DNA of 64,000 bases, taken from positions 62,001-126,000 of the forward strand of contig CAVWLA010000002.1 in NCBI GenBank assembly GCA_963755825.1, in the 5' to 3' direction. Shown here piece by piece: positions 1-7,970 of this stretch (the first letter of the stretch is position 1; the number at the start of each line of letters is the position of its first letter). Origin of the DNA: DATBQN01 sp963755825 (GTDB lineage: Bacteria; Acidobacteriota; Thermoanaerobaculia; Multivoradales; UBA5704). Position numbers and translations under genes: made by a program. Below the pieces are notes generated by a model. It was not told the origin of the DNA. It searched no databases and saw only the letters and a list, made by a program, of their open reading frames with translations.

Positions 1-393
1 TACTTCCGCGGCAGCCACGGCCAGCGGGCGCTGGTCCTCCTCTCCGACGGCGACGACACCTCGAGCGAGCTCTCCTATGCCGACGCCCTGGAGTACGCCA
101 AGCGGAGCGGCGTCGCCGTCTACGCCATCGGCCTCAACGTGCCGGTCACCAGCATCGGCATCCGCGGCAAGCTCTCGAAGCTCGCCGAGGAGACCGGCGG
201 CAAGTCGTTCTTCGTCGGCCACGCCTCCGAGCTCGCCAACACCTACGGCAAGATCGAGGCGGAGCTGCGCAGCCGCTACCTGGTCGCCTTCAACGCCGAC
301 CGCTCGACCGCCGACAAATCGTTCCACCCGGTCGAGGTGAAGGTCGCCAAGAGCGGCTTGAGGGCGCGGACGGCGCGCGGGTACTATCCATGA
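1..393 (+). CDS. VWFA-related domain protein, C-terminal part (truncated by window edge)
   Basis: The reading frame is open from the first base and ends at 391-393. The visible 130 residues begin inside a von Willebrand factor A fold: a beta strand ending LVLLSDGDD, then a helix and VAVYAIGLN, which matches the alternating strand/helix order of VWA domains. The C-terminal part, with SRYLVAF and a GYYP end, resembles the VWFA-related family that is strongly expanded in Acidobacteriota, usually secreted proteins of unknown role. The MIDAS DxSxS motif would lie upstream and cannot be checked. The stop overlaps the ATG of the rhomboid gene (ATGA), so the two are probably co-transcribed. Confidence 0.75.
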   Translation, partial: YFRGSHGQRALVLLSDGDDTSSELSYADALEYAKRSGVAVYAIGLNVPVTSIGIRGKLSKLAEETGGKSFFVGHASELANTYGKIEAELRSRYLVAFNADRSTADKSFHPVEVKVAKSGLRARTARGYYP

Positions 394-1064
394 GGATCGC
401 CCTCCGGAGGACGCCCGCCACCGCCTGCCTCCTCGCCGCCATCGCCGCCGGCTTCCTCGTCGAGCTGTGGGCCGGCGGCACCGACGACCCGCTGGTGCTG
501 ATGCGGCTCGGCGCCGACCAGGCGGCCGCGGTGTGGCAGGGCGAGTGGTGGCGGCTCCTCGCCTGCATCTTCCTCCACGGCGGCCTCCTCCACCTGCTCT
601 TCAACGGCTGGGCGCTCTACCAGCTCGGCTCGCTCTTCGAGCTCTGGCTCGGCTCGCAGCGCCTCCTCGTCACCTTCTTCGTCGCCGGCATCGCCAGCTC
701 CTTCGGCAGCGTCCTCTGGAGCACCTATGCTCGGGGCGAGCTCGACCGGCCGTCGGTCGGCGCCTCGGGGGCGATCTTCGGCCTCTTCGGCGCCCTCATC
801 GCCTTCCTCTTCCGCCGCCGCAGCCGGCTCTTGCCCTTCGCCAAGTCGCTCCTCACCCAGCTCGTCTTCTGGGCCGTCCTCAACCTCGTCCTCGGCGCCA
901 CCTTCCCGATGATCGACAACGCCGCCCACGTCGGCGGCCTCATCGCCGGCCTCGCCATCGGCCTCATGCTGCGCGACCGCAGCGACGCCGTGCCGCGTCC
1001 AGAGCCGCTGCCGGCGGCGCCCGGCGCCTCGGCATCCTCATACCCCGGCGACGACCGCTTCTGA
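390..1064 (+). CDS. Rhomboid family intramembrane serine protease
   Basis: A 224-residue protein with about six membrane segments. The rhomboid signatures are present: HGGLLHLLFNGWALYQLG in the second membrane segment, GASGAIFG with the nucleophilic serine near residue 127, and AAHVGGLIAG carrying the catalytic histidine. Rhomboids cleave membrane-protein substrates within the bilayer. The length is close to that of minimal bacterial rhomboids. The C-terminal 30 residues are polar and proline-rich. The start overlaps the preceding stop by ATGA. A second rhomboid lies at 13937-14800, so this genome region carries two different versions. The substrate is unknown. Confidence 0.88.
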   Translation: MRIALRRTPATACLLAAIAAGFLVELWAGGTDDPLVLMRLGADQAAAVWQGEWWRLLACIFLHGGLLHLLFNGWALYQLGSLFELWLGSQRLLVTFFVAGIASSFGSVLWSTYARGELDRPSVGASGAIFGLFGALIAFLFRRRSRLLPFAKSLLTQLVFWAVLNLVLGATFPMIDNAAHVGGLIAGLAIGLMLRDRSDAVPRPEPLPAAPGASASSYPGDDRF

Positions 1065-1089
1065 CGCCGCGGCCCGCGGCGACGGAGAG

Positions 1090-1119
1090 GTGACAAAGGG
1101 GCGGAGAAGCAGGTAAGAT
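1090..1119 (+). promoter_or_regulatory. Putative sigma70-type promoter upstream of the 1244 gene
   Basis: GTGACA (1090-1095) and TAAGAT (1114-1119) are separated by 18 nt in the 179-base gap between the rhomboid gene and the gene starting at 1244. This is the only AT-leaning patch there. The fit is moderate, so this is an inference from pattern alone. Confidence 0.35.
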
Positions 1120-1243
1120 CTGCAATCCGGGGTGTCGTTCCCTCGACCATCCCCCCTGACACCCTCCGGCCAGCTCCCCGCCAGCCCAGAGCAGCGATCG
1201 CGCGGGGCGGCGCCGGCCGAACGACGAGAGAGGATCACGCCCG

Positions 1244-1792
1244 ATGCCGTCGCGACGGATCATGAACCGCCTGTACTACTTCACGATCGAGGACGAGAGC
1301 ATCCTCTCCGAGGCCTTCACCCAGCTCGAGCGGGACGTCTACGCCATCACCTACAAGGTTGCCGGCAGCGAGGACGTCTTCGTGACGACGGGGGAGACCA
1401 AGGACGCCATGGATCGCAACGACATCCCCTACAACCTCCTCGCCGAGGAGGATGCCTCGAAGATCGCCGTCTTCCATTCGCCGCTGTCGCGCGAGGAGCT
1501 GGGCGACTATGAGGACGCCATCAAGGCGCTCGCCCTCGCCTGCCGCGCCATCGCCTGCGCCTGCGTCGGGGTGAACGGCGAGAGCAACCTCGGCTTCGAT
1601 CTCTCGAACGGCTCCAAGCACTACACCTACTTCACGGCGCCGGCCGGCCACACCTTCATCTGGCGCCTCTTCCGCGAGCGCCAGGAGGCGGTCAAGTTCC
1701 TCTCCAAGCTGACCGCCGGCGAGAAGAAGGCCGTCGAATGGGCGGAGTCGATCCCGCTCACCACCGCCAAAGACTTGAAGTCGTACCACTGA
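1244..1792 (+). CDS. Conserved hypothetical protein, 182 aa
   Basis: I do not recognise this family. The protein is soluble, mixed alpha/beta, with no signal peptide or membrane segment. Notable points are an internal cysteine cluster (ALACRAIACACVGVNG, around residues 97-112) and an aromatic-rich stretch SKHYTYFTAPAGHTFIWRLF. Start choice: ATG 1244 has a purine-rich GAGAGAGG about 11 nt upstream, while ATG 1262 (MNRLYYFT) gives a more typical N terminus, so either could be right. Codon use is like that of its neighbours, which argues for a real resident gene. It precedes xseA by 64 bases on the same strand. Confidence 0.6.
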   Translation: MPSRRIMNRLYYFTIEDESILSEAFTQLERDVYAITYKVAGSEDVFVTTGETKDAMDRNDIPYNLLAEEDASKIAVFHSPLSREELGDYEDAIKALALACRAIACACVGVNGESNLGFDLSNGSKHYTYFTAPAGHTFIWRLFRERQEAVKFLSKLTAGEKKAVEWAESIPLTTAKDLKSYH

Positions 1793-1856
1793 TCCCGCCC
1801 CATGGCCGCTCGGGGCGCCGTCCCCCCGGGGCGCCGCCTCGACGAGACTCTCCCGC

Positions 1857-3290
1857 GTGAACCTGCCGCTCTTCGAGCCCACCTACAGCGTCTCGCAACT
1901 CTGCGGCGAGGTCCGCGAGTTCCTCGCCGAGGCCTTCCCCGGCCTCTGGGTGGCGGGCGAGGCGCAGCGGGTGCGGCTGTCGCAGCGCGGCCACCTCTAC
2001 TTCGAGCTCATCGAGAAGGGCGACGGGGACGAGATCGCGGCCAAGCTCGAGGCGGTGATCTGGAAGACCGACTACGCCCGCGTCAAGAAGCTCCTCGCGG
2101 CGACCGGCCAGCAGATCGCCGAGGGGATCCAGGTGCGCTGTCGGGCGAGCCTCGACTTCTACGCTCCGGGCGGCCGCACCCAGCTCTGCGTGCGCGAGGT
2201 CGACCCGTCGTTCACCCTCGGGCAGCTCGAGCGGCGGCGGCGGGAGACCCTGGCGGCGCTCGAGGCCGCCGGCCTCCTCGACCGCAACCGCGAGCACGCC
2301 TTCCCCGCGCTGCCGCTGTCGCTCGCCCTCATCACCTCCGCAGGGAGCGCCGCCTACCACGACTTCCTCGCCTGCCTGGGCGACAGCGGCTACGGCTTTC
2401 GCGTGCTCTTCGTCCACGCCGCGATGCAGGGCCGCGACGCCGAGCGCGAGATCGCCTCGGCGCTCGCCTCGCTCGCCGGCCTCGCCGTCGACTGCGCGGT
2501 GCTCATCCGCGGCGGCGGCGCCAAGGCCGACCTCGCCGTCTTCGACAGCCGGCGGATCGCCGAGGCGATCGCGCTCGCCCCCTTCCCTGTGCTGACCGGC
2601 CTCGGCCACGAGATCGACCGCGCCATCGCCGACCGCGTCGCCCACACCTCGGTGCGTACGCCGACCCAGGCGGCCGAGCTGCTGATCGACGCCGTGGCGC
2701 GGCTCGACGCGCGGGCGGCCGACCTCCAGCAGCGTTTCCGCCGCGCCGCCCTCCTGCCGCTCGCCCGCGCCCGCCAGGCCGTCGGCCGCGCCGAGCGCGG
2801 CCTCGGCTCGGCGCGCCTGCGCCTGGCGGCCGCCGGCATGCGGCTGGCAGAGATCTCCCGCGCCCTGGCGCGGCTCGGCCGCGCCGGCCTGAAGAGCGCC
2901 GTCCGCGGCGAGGCGGAGCTCTCCGCCCGCTTCGCCGGCGCCGGCCGCCGCCAGGTGGCGAGCGCGGCGCGCGGGCAGGAGGCGCTCGCGGGGCGGCTGA
3001 CGGCCGCGGCGGCGGCGCGGACGCGGCAGGCGGCGGCGCGCGTCGAGGCGCTGGCGCGGCTCGCCGCCCAGCTCGGCCCCGAGCGGGCCCTGGCGCGCGG
3101 CTTCACCATCACGCGCGACGGGAGAGGGCGGGTGCTCCGCCGGCCGGCACAGGTGGCGAGCGGCGAGCGGATCACCACGTGGACCGCGGGCGGCACGCTC
3201 GCGAGCCGCGTCGAAACGGCCGCGGGAGCGGATTCCCCGGCGAACTCTCAGCCAACAGCGGCGCGAGCCGAGGGAGCGGAGACGGCATGA
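1857..3290 (+). CDS. xseA: Exodeoxyribonuclease VII large subunit
   Basis: This 477-residue protein is the catalytic subunit of exonuclease VII, which degrades single-stranded DNA from both ends to short oligonucleotides. It begins with an OB-fold (YSVSQLCGEVREFL, then LWVAGEAQRVRLSQRGHLYFEL) followed by the central catalytic domain with LALITSAGSAAYHDF, VLIRGGGAKADLAVFD and VLTGLGHEIDRAIADRVAHTS, all family hallmarks. Then comes a long helical region and a C-terminal segment ending in GFTITRDGRGRVLRR. GTG is the start because it begins the conserved N terminus. The stop overlaps the ATG of xseB. Confidence 0.95.
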   Translation: MNLPLFEPTYSVSQLCGEVREFLAEAFPGLWVAGEAQRVRLSQRGHLYFELIEKGDGDEIAAKLEAVIWKTDYARVKKLLAATGQQIAEGIQVRCRASLDFYAPGGRTQLCVREVDPSFTLGQLERRRRETLAALEAAGLLDRNREHAFPALPLSLALITSAGSAAYHDFLACLGDSGYGFRVLFVHAAMQGRDAEREIASALASLAGLAVDCAVLIRGGGAKADLAVFDSRRIAEAIALAPFPVLTGLGHEIDRAIADRVAHTSVRTPTQAAELLIDAVARLDARAADLQQRFRRAALLPLARARQAVGRAERGLGSARLRLAAAGMRLAEISRALARLGRAGLKSAVRGEAELSARFAGAGRRQVASAARGQEALAGRLTAAAAARTRQAAARVEALARLAAQLGPERALARGFTITRDGRGRVLRRPAQVASGERITTWTAGGTLASRVETAAGADSPANSQPTAARAEGAETA

Positions 3291-3547
3291 GCAAGGACGA
3301 GACGACCACCGCGGATGCCCCCGGCTTCCGCGCCGCGATCGAGGAGCTGGAGGAGATCCTGGCGCGCATCGAGGGGGACGAGGCGGACATCGATCAGCTC
3401 GGCGAGGAGCTGCGGCGGGCCGCCTTCCTCCTCGAGGTCTGCCGCGGCAAGATCCGCCGGGCGGAGGTCGAGGTGACGCAGATCGTGCAGACCCTCGACG
3501 GCGACGGCCGGGACGCTGCGAAGCAGGCGCCGGAAGATCCCCGATGA
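3287..3547 (+). CDS. xseB: Exodeoxyribonuclease VII small subunit
   Basis: An 86-residue helical protein with the XseB pattern FRAAIEELEEILARIEGDEADIDQLGEELRRAAFLLEVCRGKI shown here in outline: a pair of helices rich in Glu and Leu (residues 14-60) that pack on the C-terminal part of XseA in a multi-copy assembly. It starts at ATG 3287 inside the stop of xseA (ATGA) and its own stop overlaps the ATG of fadJ. The length is normal for the family, and translational coupling with xseA is expected. Confidence 0.92.
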   Translation: MSKDETTTADAPGFRAAIEELEEILARIEGDEADIDQLGEELRRAAFLLEVCRGKIRRAEVEVTQIVQTLDGDGRDAAKQAPEDPR

Positions 3548-5679
3548 GCGGCGAGCCCGGCAGCCTGCGGGTCGAGGACGGCGTCGCCTGGATCGTCCTC
3601 GACGACGCGGCGAAGAAGGTCAACACCCTCTCCTCGCGGGCGATGGAGTGGTTCGAGGAGCGGCTCGAAGAGCTCGCCGGCGAGCGCCCCGCCGGCCTCG
3701 TCGTCGCCTCGGGGAAGCCCGACGGCTTCATCGCCGGGGCCGACATCGAGGAGCTCCAGGCGGCGACCGACAGCATCGAGGTCCTCGCCCTCCTCGCCCG
3801 CGGCCACGCGGTGCTCGGCCGCCTCGCGGCGCTCCCCTTCCCCACCGTCGCGGCGATCCACGGCGCCTGCCTGGGCGGCGGCCTCGAGCTGGCCCTCGCC
3901 TGCCGCCACCGCGTGGCGACCAGCCACCCGAAGACCCGGCTCGGCCTGCCGGAGGTCCAGCTCGGCCTCATCCCCGGCCTCGGCGGCACCCAGCGCCTGC
4001 CGCGCCAGGTCGGCGTCGCCGCCGCCCTCGACCTCATCCTCACCGGCAGGACGATCGACGCCCGCAAGGCGCGGGCGATCGGCCTCGTCGATGCCGTCTG
4101 CCACCCGGCGGTCCTCCGCGAGGCGGCCCTGCGCCTGCTCGCGGGCGGCGCTCAGGGCGCCCGCTCCGCCAAGCGGACGCTCGCCGCGCGCGCCGGCGAC
4201 CTCCTGGCGCGCACGCCGCTCGGCGGCCGGTTGGTGTGGGAGAAGGCGAGAGCCGGCGTCCTTTCCAAGACCGGCGGCCACTACCCGGCGCCGCTCGTCG
4301 CCCTGGCGGTGATGCGCGACGGCCTCGGCCTGCCGCTGCGCCGCGGCCTCGACGTCGAGGCCGGCGCCTTCTCCGAGCTCGTCGTCGCCGAGCCGGCGAA
4401 GAGCCTGATCTCGATTTTCTTCGCCAAGAACGCCGTCGAGGCGCGGGCGGCGCGGCTCGCCAAGGGAGCTCCCCCGGTTGCCACCGTCGCCGTCCTCGGC
4501 GCCGGCTTCATGGGCGCCGGCATCGCCCAGGTGCTCGCCGAGAAGGGCGTCGCGGTGATCCTCAAGGACCGCGACCTGGCGTCGGTGGCGCGCGGCATGA
4601 AGTCCGCCGGCGGCCGCTTCGCCGAGCTCGTCCGCCGGCGCCGGCTCTCCGCGCCGGAGGCCAAGGCCGCCATGGCGCGCCTCCACCCCGCCGACGGCTA
4701 CGTCGGCTTCGCCCGCGCCGAGCTGGCCATCGAGGCCGTCTTCGAGGACCTGGAGGTCAAGCGGCAGGTGGTGCGCGAGGTCGAGGCGGTCGCCCCCGAG
4801 CGGCTGGTCTTCGCCTCCAACACCTCGGCGATCCCCATCGCCCAGATCGCCGCGGCGAGCCGCCGGCCGGAGAACGTCGTCGGCATGCACTTCTTCAGTC
4901 CGGTGCACAAGATGCCGCTCCTCGAGGTGGTGCGCCAGCCGCGCACCTCGCCGGCGGCTCTCGCGGCAGTCGTCGCCGCCGGGCGCCTGATGGGAAAGAC
5001 CGTCATCGTCGTCAACGACGGGCCGGGCTTCTTCACCAGTCGGGTGCTGTCGCCGTTCCTCAACGAGGCCGCCTTCCTCCTCCTCGAGGGGGCGCGCATC
5101 GATCGCGTCGACGAGGCGATGGTGCGCTGGGGCTGGCCGGTGGGGCCGTTCGCCCTCCTCGACGAGGTCGGTCTCGACGTCGCCCGCCACGTCTCGGGGA
5201 TCGTCGTCGAGGCGCTCGGCGAGCGGCTGCAGCCGCCGCCGGTCTTCCGCCGCCTGACCGACGAGGGGCGCCTCGGCCGCAAGTCGGGGCGTGGCTTCTA
5301 TCTCTACGGCGAGGGCGAGAAGCATCCCGACGGCGCCGTCTACCAGCTCGTCGAAGCGCTCGGCGGCGGTGGCCGCGATCGCCTGACCGACGCCGAGATC
5401 ACCGAGCGCTGCTTCCTCCAGATGCTCAACGAGACCGCGCGCTGCATGGAGGAGGGAATCATCGACGACCCCGCCGACGTCGACATCGGGGTGATCTTCG
5501 GCTTCGGCTTCCCGGCCTTCCGCGGCGGCTTGCTGCGCGAGGCGGACCGCCGCGGCACGCCACAGATCGTCGACCGCCTGGACGCCTACGCCGCCCGCCT
5601 CGGCGGCCGCTTCGAAGCCGCCGGCCTGCTGCGCGACATGGCTCGCCGCGGCGCCGGTTTCTACTCTCGCCGGCCCTGA
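3544..5679 (+). CDS. fadJ: Fatty acid oxidation complex alpha subunit (enoyl-CoA hydratase/3-hydroxyacyl-CoA dehydrogenase)
   Basis: The protein has 711 residues with two catalytic parts. The N-terminal crotonase domain has KVNTLS, FIAGADI (oxyanion hole), GACLGGGLELALAC and GLPEVQLGLIPGLGGTQRLPR. The dehydrogenase part begins with the Rossmann motif VLGAGFMGAGIA near residue 318 and continues with FASNTSAIPI and GMHFFSPVHKMPLLEVV, then two C-terminal dehydrogenase domains (VNDGPGFFTSR, GVIFGFGFPAFRGG). It performs hydration and NAD-dependent oxidation of beta-oxidation intermediates. No thiolase (fadI) lies next to it here; instead it follows xseB by ATGA overlap, so it is part of an unusual housekeeping operon. 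FadJ rather than FadB is preferred from the sequence, but this is a family-level call. Confidence 0.92.
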   Translation: MSGEPGSLRVEDGVAWIVLDDAAKKVNTLSSRAMEWFEERLEELAGERPAGLVVASGKPDGFIAGADIEELQAATDSIEVLALLARGHAVLGRLAALPFPTVAAIHGACLGGGLELALACRHRVATSHPKTRLGLPEVQLGLIPGLGGTQRLPRQVGVAAALDLILTGRTIDARKARAIGLVDAVCHPAVLREAALRLLAGGAQGARSAKRTLAARAGDLLARTPLGGRLVWEKARAGVLSKTGGHYPAPLVALAVMRDGLGLPLRRGLDVEAGAFSELVVAEPAKSLISIFFAKNAVEARAARLAKGAPPVATVAVLGAGFMGAGIAQVLAEKGVAVILKDRDLASVARGMKSAGGRFAELVRRRRLSAPEAKAAMARLHPADGYVGFARAELAIEAVFEDLEVKRQVVREVEAVAPERLVFASNTSAIPIAQIAAASRRPENVVGMHFFSPVHKMPLLEVVRQPRTSPAALAAVVAAGRLMGKTVIVVNDGPGFFTSRVLSPFLNEAAFLLLEGARIDRVDEAMVRWGWPVGPFALLDEVGLDVARHVSGIVVEALGERLQPPPVFRRLTDEGRLGRKSGRGFYLYGEGEKHPDGAVYQLVEALGGGGRDRLTDAEITERCFLQMLNETARCMEEGIIDDPADVDIGVIFGFGFPAFRGGLLREADRRGTPQIVDRLDAYAARLGGRFEAAGLLRDMARRGAGFYSRRP

Positions 5680-5867
5680 TGGAAGAGCGCGGCGCCATCG
5701 CGCTGTACCTGGTCTTCACAGCGCTGGCGGTCGGCGGCGTCTACTGGTCTCTCGCCAGCGTCCGCGGCCGCGCCGCCGGCGCCTGGGGAGCGGTCGCGGC
5801 GGTCCTCTTCTTCATCCTCCTCGGCTGGGGCCTGCGGCTCCTCCTCCACCAGGCGGGCGTGCCGTAG
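5679..5867 (+). CDS. Small two-helix membrane protein, 62 aa
   Basis: A short gene whose ATG overlaps the fadJ stop by one base (TGATG). The product has two hydrophobic segments, about residues 7-25 (AIALYLVFTALAVGGVYW) and 34-55 (GAVAAVLFFILLGWGLRLLL), separated by a short basic loop, so it is a small inner-membrane hairpin protein. I do not recognise the family. The tight coupling to fadJ and normal codon use support expression; function is unknown. Confidence 0.6.
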   Translation: MEERGAIALYLVFTALAVGGVYWSLASVRGRAAGAWGAVAAVLFFILLGWGLRLLLHQAGVP

Positions 5868-5898
5868 GCCGGCGCCGGCCCGCGGGAACTGTGCGACC

Positions 5899-6765
5899 AT
5901 GGATGAGGTGAGATACGACCTCGAGCGCCTGGTCACCGTGCGGACGTTCGCCGAGCCGTGGGCGGCGCAGCTCGGCAGGGCGCGGCTGGAGGCGGCGGGC
6001 ATCGAGGCGGTGGTCGCCGACGAGCACCTGAGCCGCATGATCACCATCAACACCGTCGGCGGCGCCCGGCTCCAGGTCCGCGAGCAGGATGCCGCGGCGG
6101 CCGCCGAGGTGCTGGCGCGCGAGGAGCCGATCCCCGAGCTCTACCTGGTCACCGACGACGACGCGGCCGGGCCGCGCTGCCCCGGCTGCCGCTCCGAGCG
6201 GATCTCCTTCGAGCGCTGGTCGCGGCTCGGCTTCGTGACCTCCTGGATCTTCCTCGGCATCCCCGTCCCGGTGCCGCGGAACCGCTGGCTCTGCCGGAGC
6301 TGCGGCGCGGCCTGGAAGGAGGAGGATCTGCCGCCCCGCCGTCCTCTCCAGGCGGACGCCCCGGAGCCACCGGAGACCGTCGACGCCTTCGCCGAGGTCG
6401 CCCGCCGGGGCCCGCGGAGCGACCTCGCCGGCGGCATGCAGAGCGAGCCGAACGAGCCTGACATGGGGAGCGAGCTGAGATGGCCGAGCGCCTCGCCGAG
6501 GCTCGCACTCGCGGTCGACGATTCGGCGCTCGTCGCGGTCGGCCGCTTCGCCGCGCCATGGGAGGCACACCTCGCCCGCACCCGTCTCGAGACCGAAGGC
6601 ATCGCCGCCTGCGTCCTCGAAGAGCGCCTGCCGGTCGTCAGCCTGATCTCGGGCCAGCTCACCGCGCTCTCCCGCGTCGCCGTCCACGCCGACGACGCCC
6701 GCCGCGCGCGCGAGATCCTGGCGACCGAGCCGGACGCCGCGCGCGGCGACGATCTCGAGGAGTAG
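5899..6765 (+). CDS. Tandem DUF2007 protein with central zinc ribbon
   Basis: This 288-residue protein contains two copies of the DUF2007 (putative prokaryotic signal-transducing) fold. Copy one, residues 10-75, reads VRTFAEPWAAQLGRARLEAAGIEA; copy two, near residues 210-275, reads VGRFAAPWEAHLARTRLETEGIAA. Between them is a likely zinc ribbon with CPGC near residue 94 and CRSC near residue 133, and a short hydrophobic stretch (VTSWIFLGIPVPV). DUF2007 domains are small ferredoxin-like folds thought to bind ligands; their biochemical role is not settled. The two copies differ in length of the loop that follows the first helix. It is the last core gene before the lower-GC region. Confidence 0.75.
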   Translation: MDEVRYDLERLVTVRTFAEPWAAQLGRARLEAAGIEAVVADEHLSRMITINTVGGARLQVREQDAAAAAEVLAREEPIPELYLVTDDDAAGPRCPGCRSERISFERWSRLGFVTSWIFLGIPVPVPRNRWLCRSCGAAWKEEDLPPRRPLQADAPEPPETVDAFAEVARRGPRSDLAGGMQSEPNEPDMGSELRWPSASPRLALAVDDSALVAVGRFAAPWEAHLARTRLETEGIAACVLEERLPVVSLISGQLTALSRVAVHADDARRAREILATEPDAARGDDLEE

Positions 6766-6951
6766 GTTCCTCCGCAGGTCGCGCCGTTGGCCAAGCCGGG
6801 CTTGAGCCCAAGACGGGAATCGTCTGGTCGAGCGCATTCACCCAGCTGACTGCGAATACCCTCTACCCGGCTCCCGCTCTTCCGTACTACAAGGACGATG
6901 CCGCGGTACTCTTAAGTTACTTCCAGAGCCGTTGCCAATAGGAGTAGGACC
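6766..6951. other. Non-coding gap leading into a lower-GC region
   Basis: About 186 bases without a convincing gene. Base composition falls here compared with the flanks. An open frame that runs through it on the plus strand is only the extension of a shadow frame of the preceding gene and lacks its own start signals. A good ribosome site, AGGAG at 6940-6944, lies 7 nt before TTG 6952. Confidence 0.5.
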
Positions 6952-7913
6952 TTGCAGGTGAAACCTTTCCTTCGACCCTTGCTCCTCGCTTGGCTGATGA
7001 CCCTGGGCGTTATCCCTGAAGCCTTGAGCGCGGCCCCGAACACGGTCGTTGTTGCGCCGGTCCTCAGTGTGCCCTTTCTGAGCGATCATTACTACGAGAG
7101 CGATGCGGTCTTGGACGATGGGAGCTTCGCGCTCTCCGGAACGACGACCATCGTGCCCCCGGGAACCGACGGCTACCCACAGTTCGAGGTGCAGACCTTT
7201 GCTCCTGACGGCTCTCCCATCGGCAGCCCCTTCGTGCCCGAGGCAGGCAATCCGGTGGACACGGGGGGGGGGTTGTACCTCTCGGCGGTCGTTACTTCGT
7301 GAGTTGGCAGCACTATCTTGCGAAGATCAGCGCCGCGACCTTCATTGCCCGCGGTGGAGAACCCTTGGCCGCTCCTTTCGCATGGCCAAATTCAGACATC
7401 GAGGCTTATCACGGCTACTATCGCTACGGCGGCAGCCCTGACTATCATTTTCTGCCAACCATGTATCACCAACAGAGTTCGTACCCTGATGGCGATCCAT
7501 TCAAGCAACCCTCTGTTCAAGTCTACGGACTGGACGCAAAGCCACTGGGGCCTCCGGTCGCATTGGCGACGACTGCCAGCCGTATCTACCTTCACTCTCT
7601 GGCGATCGATGGCAAGGGTCGCTTCGTCGCGCTTCTCGAACGGTGCCCGCTCGCCTTCACTCCGTCAAAGCCCTGCAACGAGGGAGTGCAGGTTTTCGAC
7701 GGCGTAGGCCAGGCCCAGACGCCGCTGGTGACTCAATGGGTGGTGCCTACCCAAAGCGCGCAAGGCAGTCTCTACGGCGACGTGACTCTGGGGATCGAGC
7801 CTGGAGGAACGTTTTTGTTTCTTTGGGCCTACAAGACCAATTCCGGCACTTACCAGCTCCTCGTTCGCCTTTTCGATCGCCAAGGTGCACCGCTCTCCGG
7901 AGCGTTGAACCTA
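6952..7913 (+). pseudogene. Secreted DGS-repeat protein, 5' part, frameshifted and IS-interrupted
   Basis: The start TTG 6952 has AGGAG 7 nt upstream. The product opens with a signal peptide (hydrophobic LLLAWLMTLGVI, cleavage near ALSA-AP) and then beta-rich sequence with motifs such as LDDGSFALSG. Frame +1 runs into a stop at 7302 just after a run of ten G at 7263-7272. From that tract onward, frame +3 is open to 7913 and continues the same kind of sequence (VSWQHYLAKIS, FIARGGEPL, LAIDGKGRFVALLERC). Either one extra G or two fewer G restores one frame. At 7912-7913 (TA) an IS630 element interrupts the gene. The style resembles beta-propeller or YD-like surface proteins, but the family is not recognised. 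GC is lower than in the flanks, suggesting transfer. Confidence 0.7.
7263..7272 (+). repeat. G10 homopolymer at the frameshift point
   Basis: Ten consecutive G bases. The upstream frame and the downstream frame of the interrupted secreted-protein gene meet exactly here. G8 or G11 would join them. It could be a true slippage mutation, a phase-variable tract, or a read error in a homopolymer. Confidence 0.85.
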
Positions 7914-7934
7914 GTGTCCCATCTGGTTAATTCG
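7914..7934 (+). repeat. IS630 left terminal inverted repeat
   Basis: Twenty-one bases beginning GTGTCCCATCTGG and ending TTAATTCG, matching the reverse complement of 9040-9060 at 19 of 21 positions. It is preceded by TA, the duplicated target. Confidence 0.93.
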
Positions 7935-7970
7935 CTCGCAATTGAAGCGCAGATATGATCTACTTCGAGC

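Noticed and set aside
1758..4067. Very long minus-strand open frames opposite xseA and fadJ
   Set aside because: They are Arg/Ala/Pro-rich shadow frames of a high-GC region, cross several genuine genes, and match no protein pattern. The same applies to other long antisense frames, for example opposite the octaheme cytochrome (35061-38186) and coxA (21918-24650).
6480..6941. Possible separate gene running into the gap before the broken secreted-protein gene
   Set aside because: Most of it is an out-of-frame copy of the DUF2007 gene. The last 50 codons in the gap look plausible but have no start or ribosome site.
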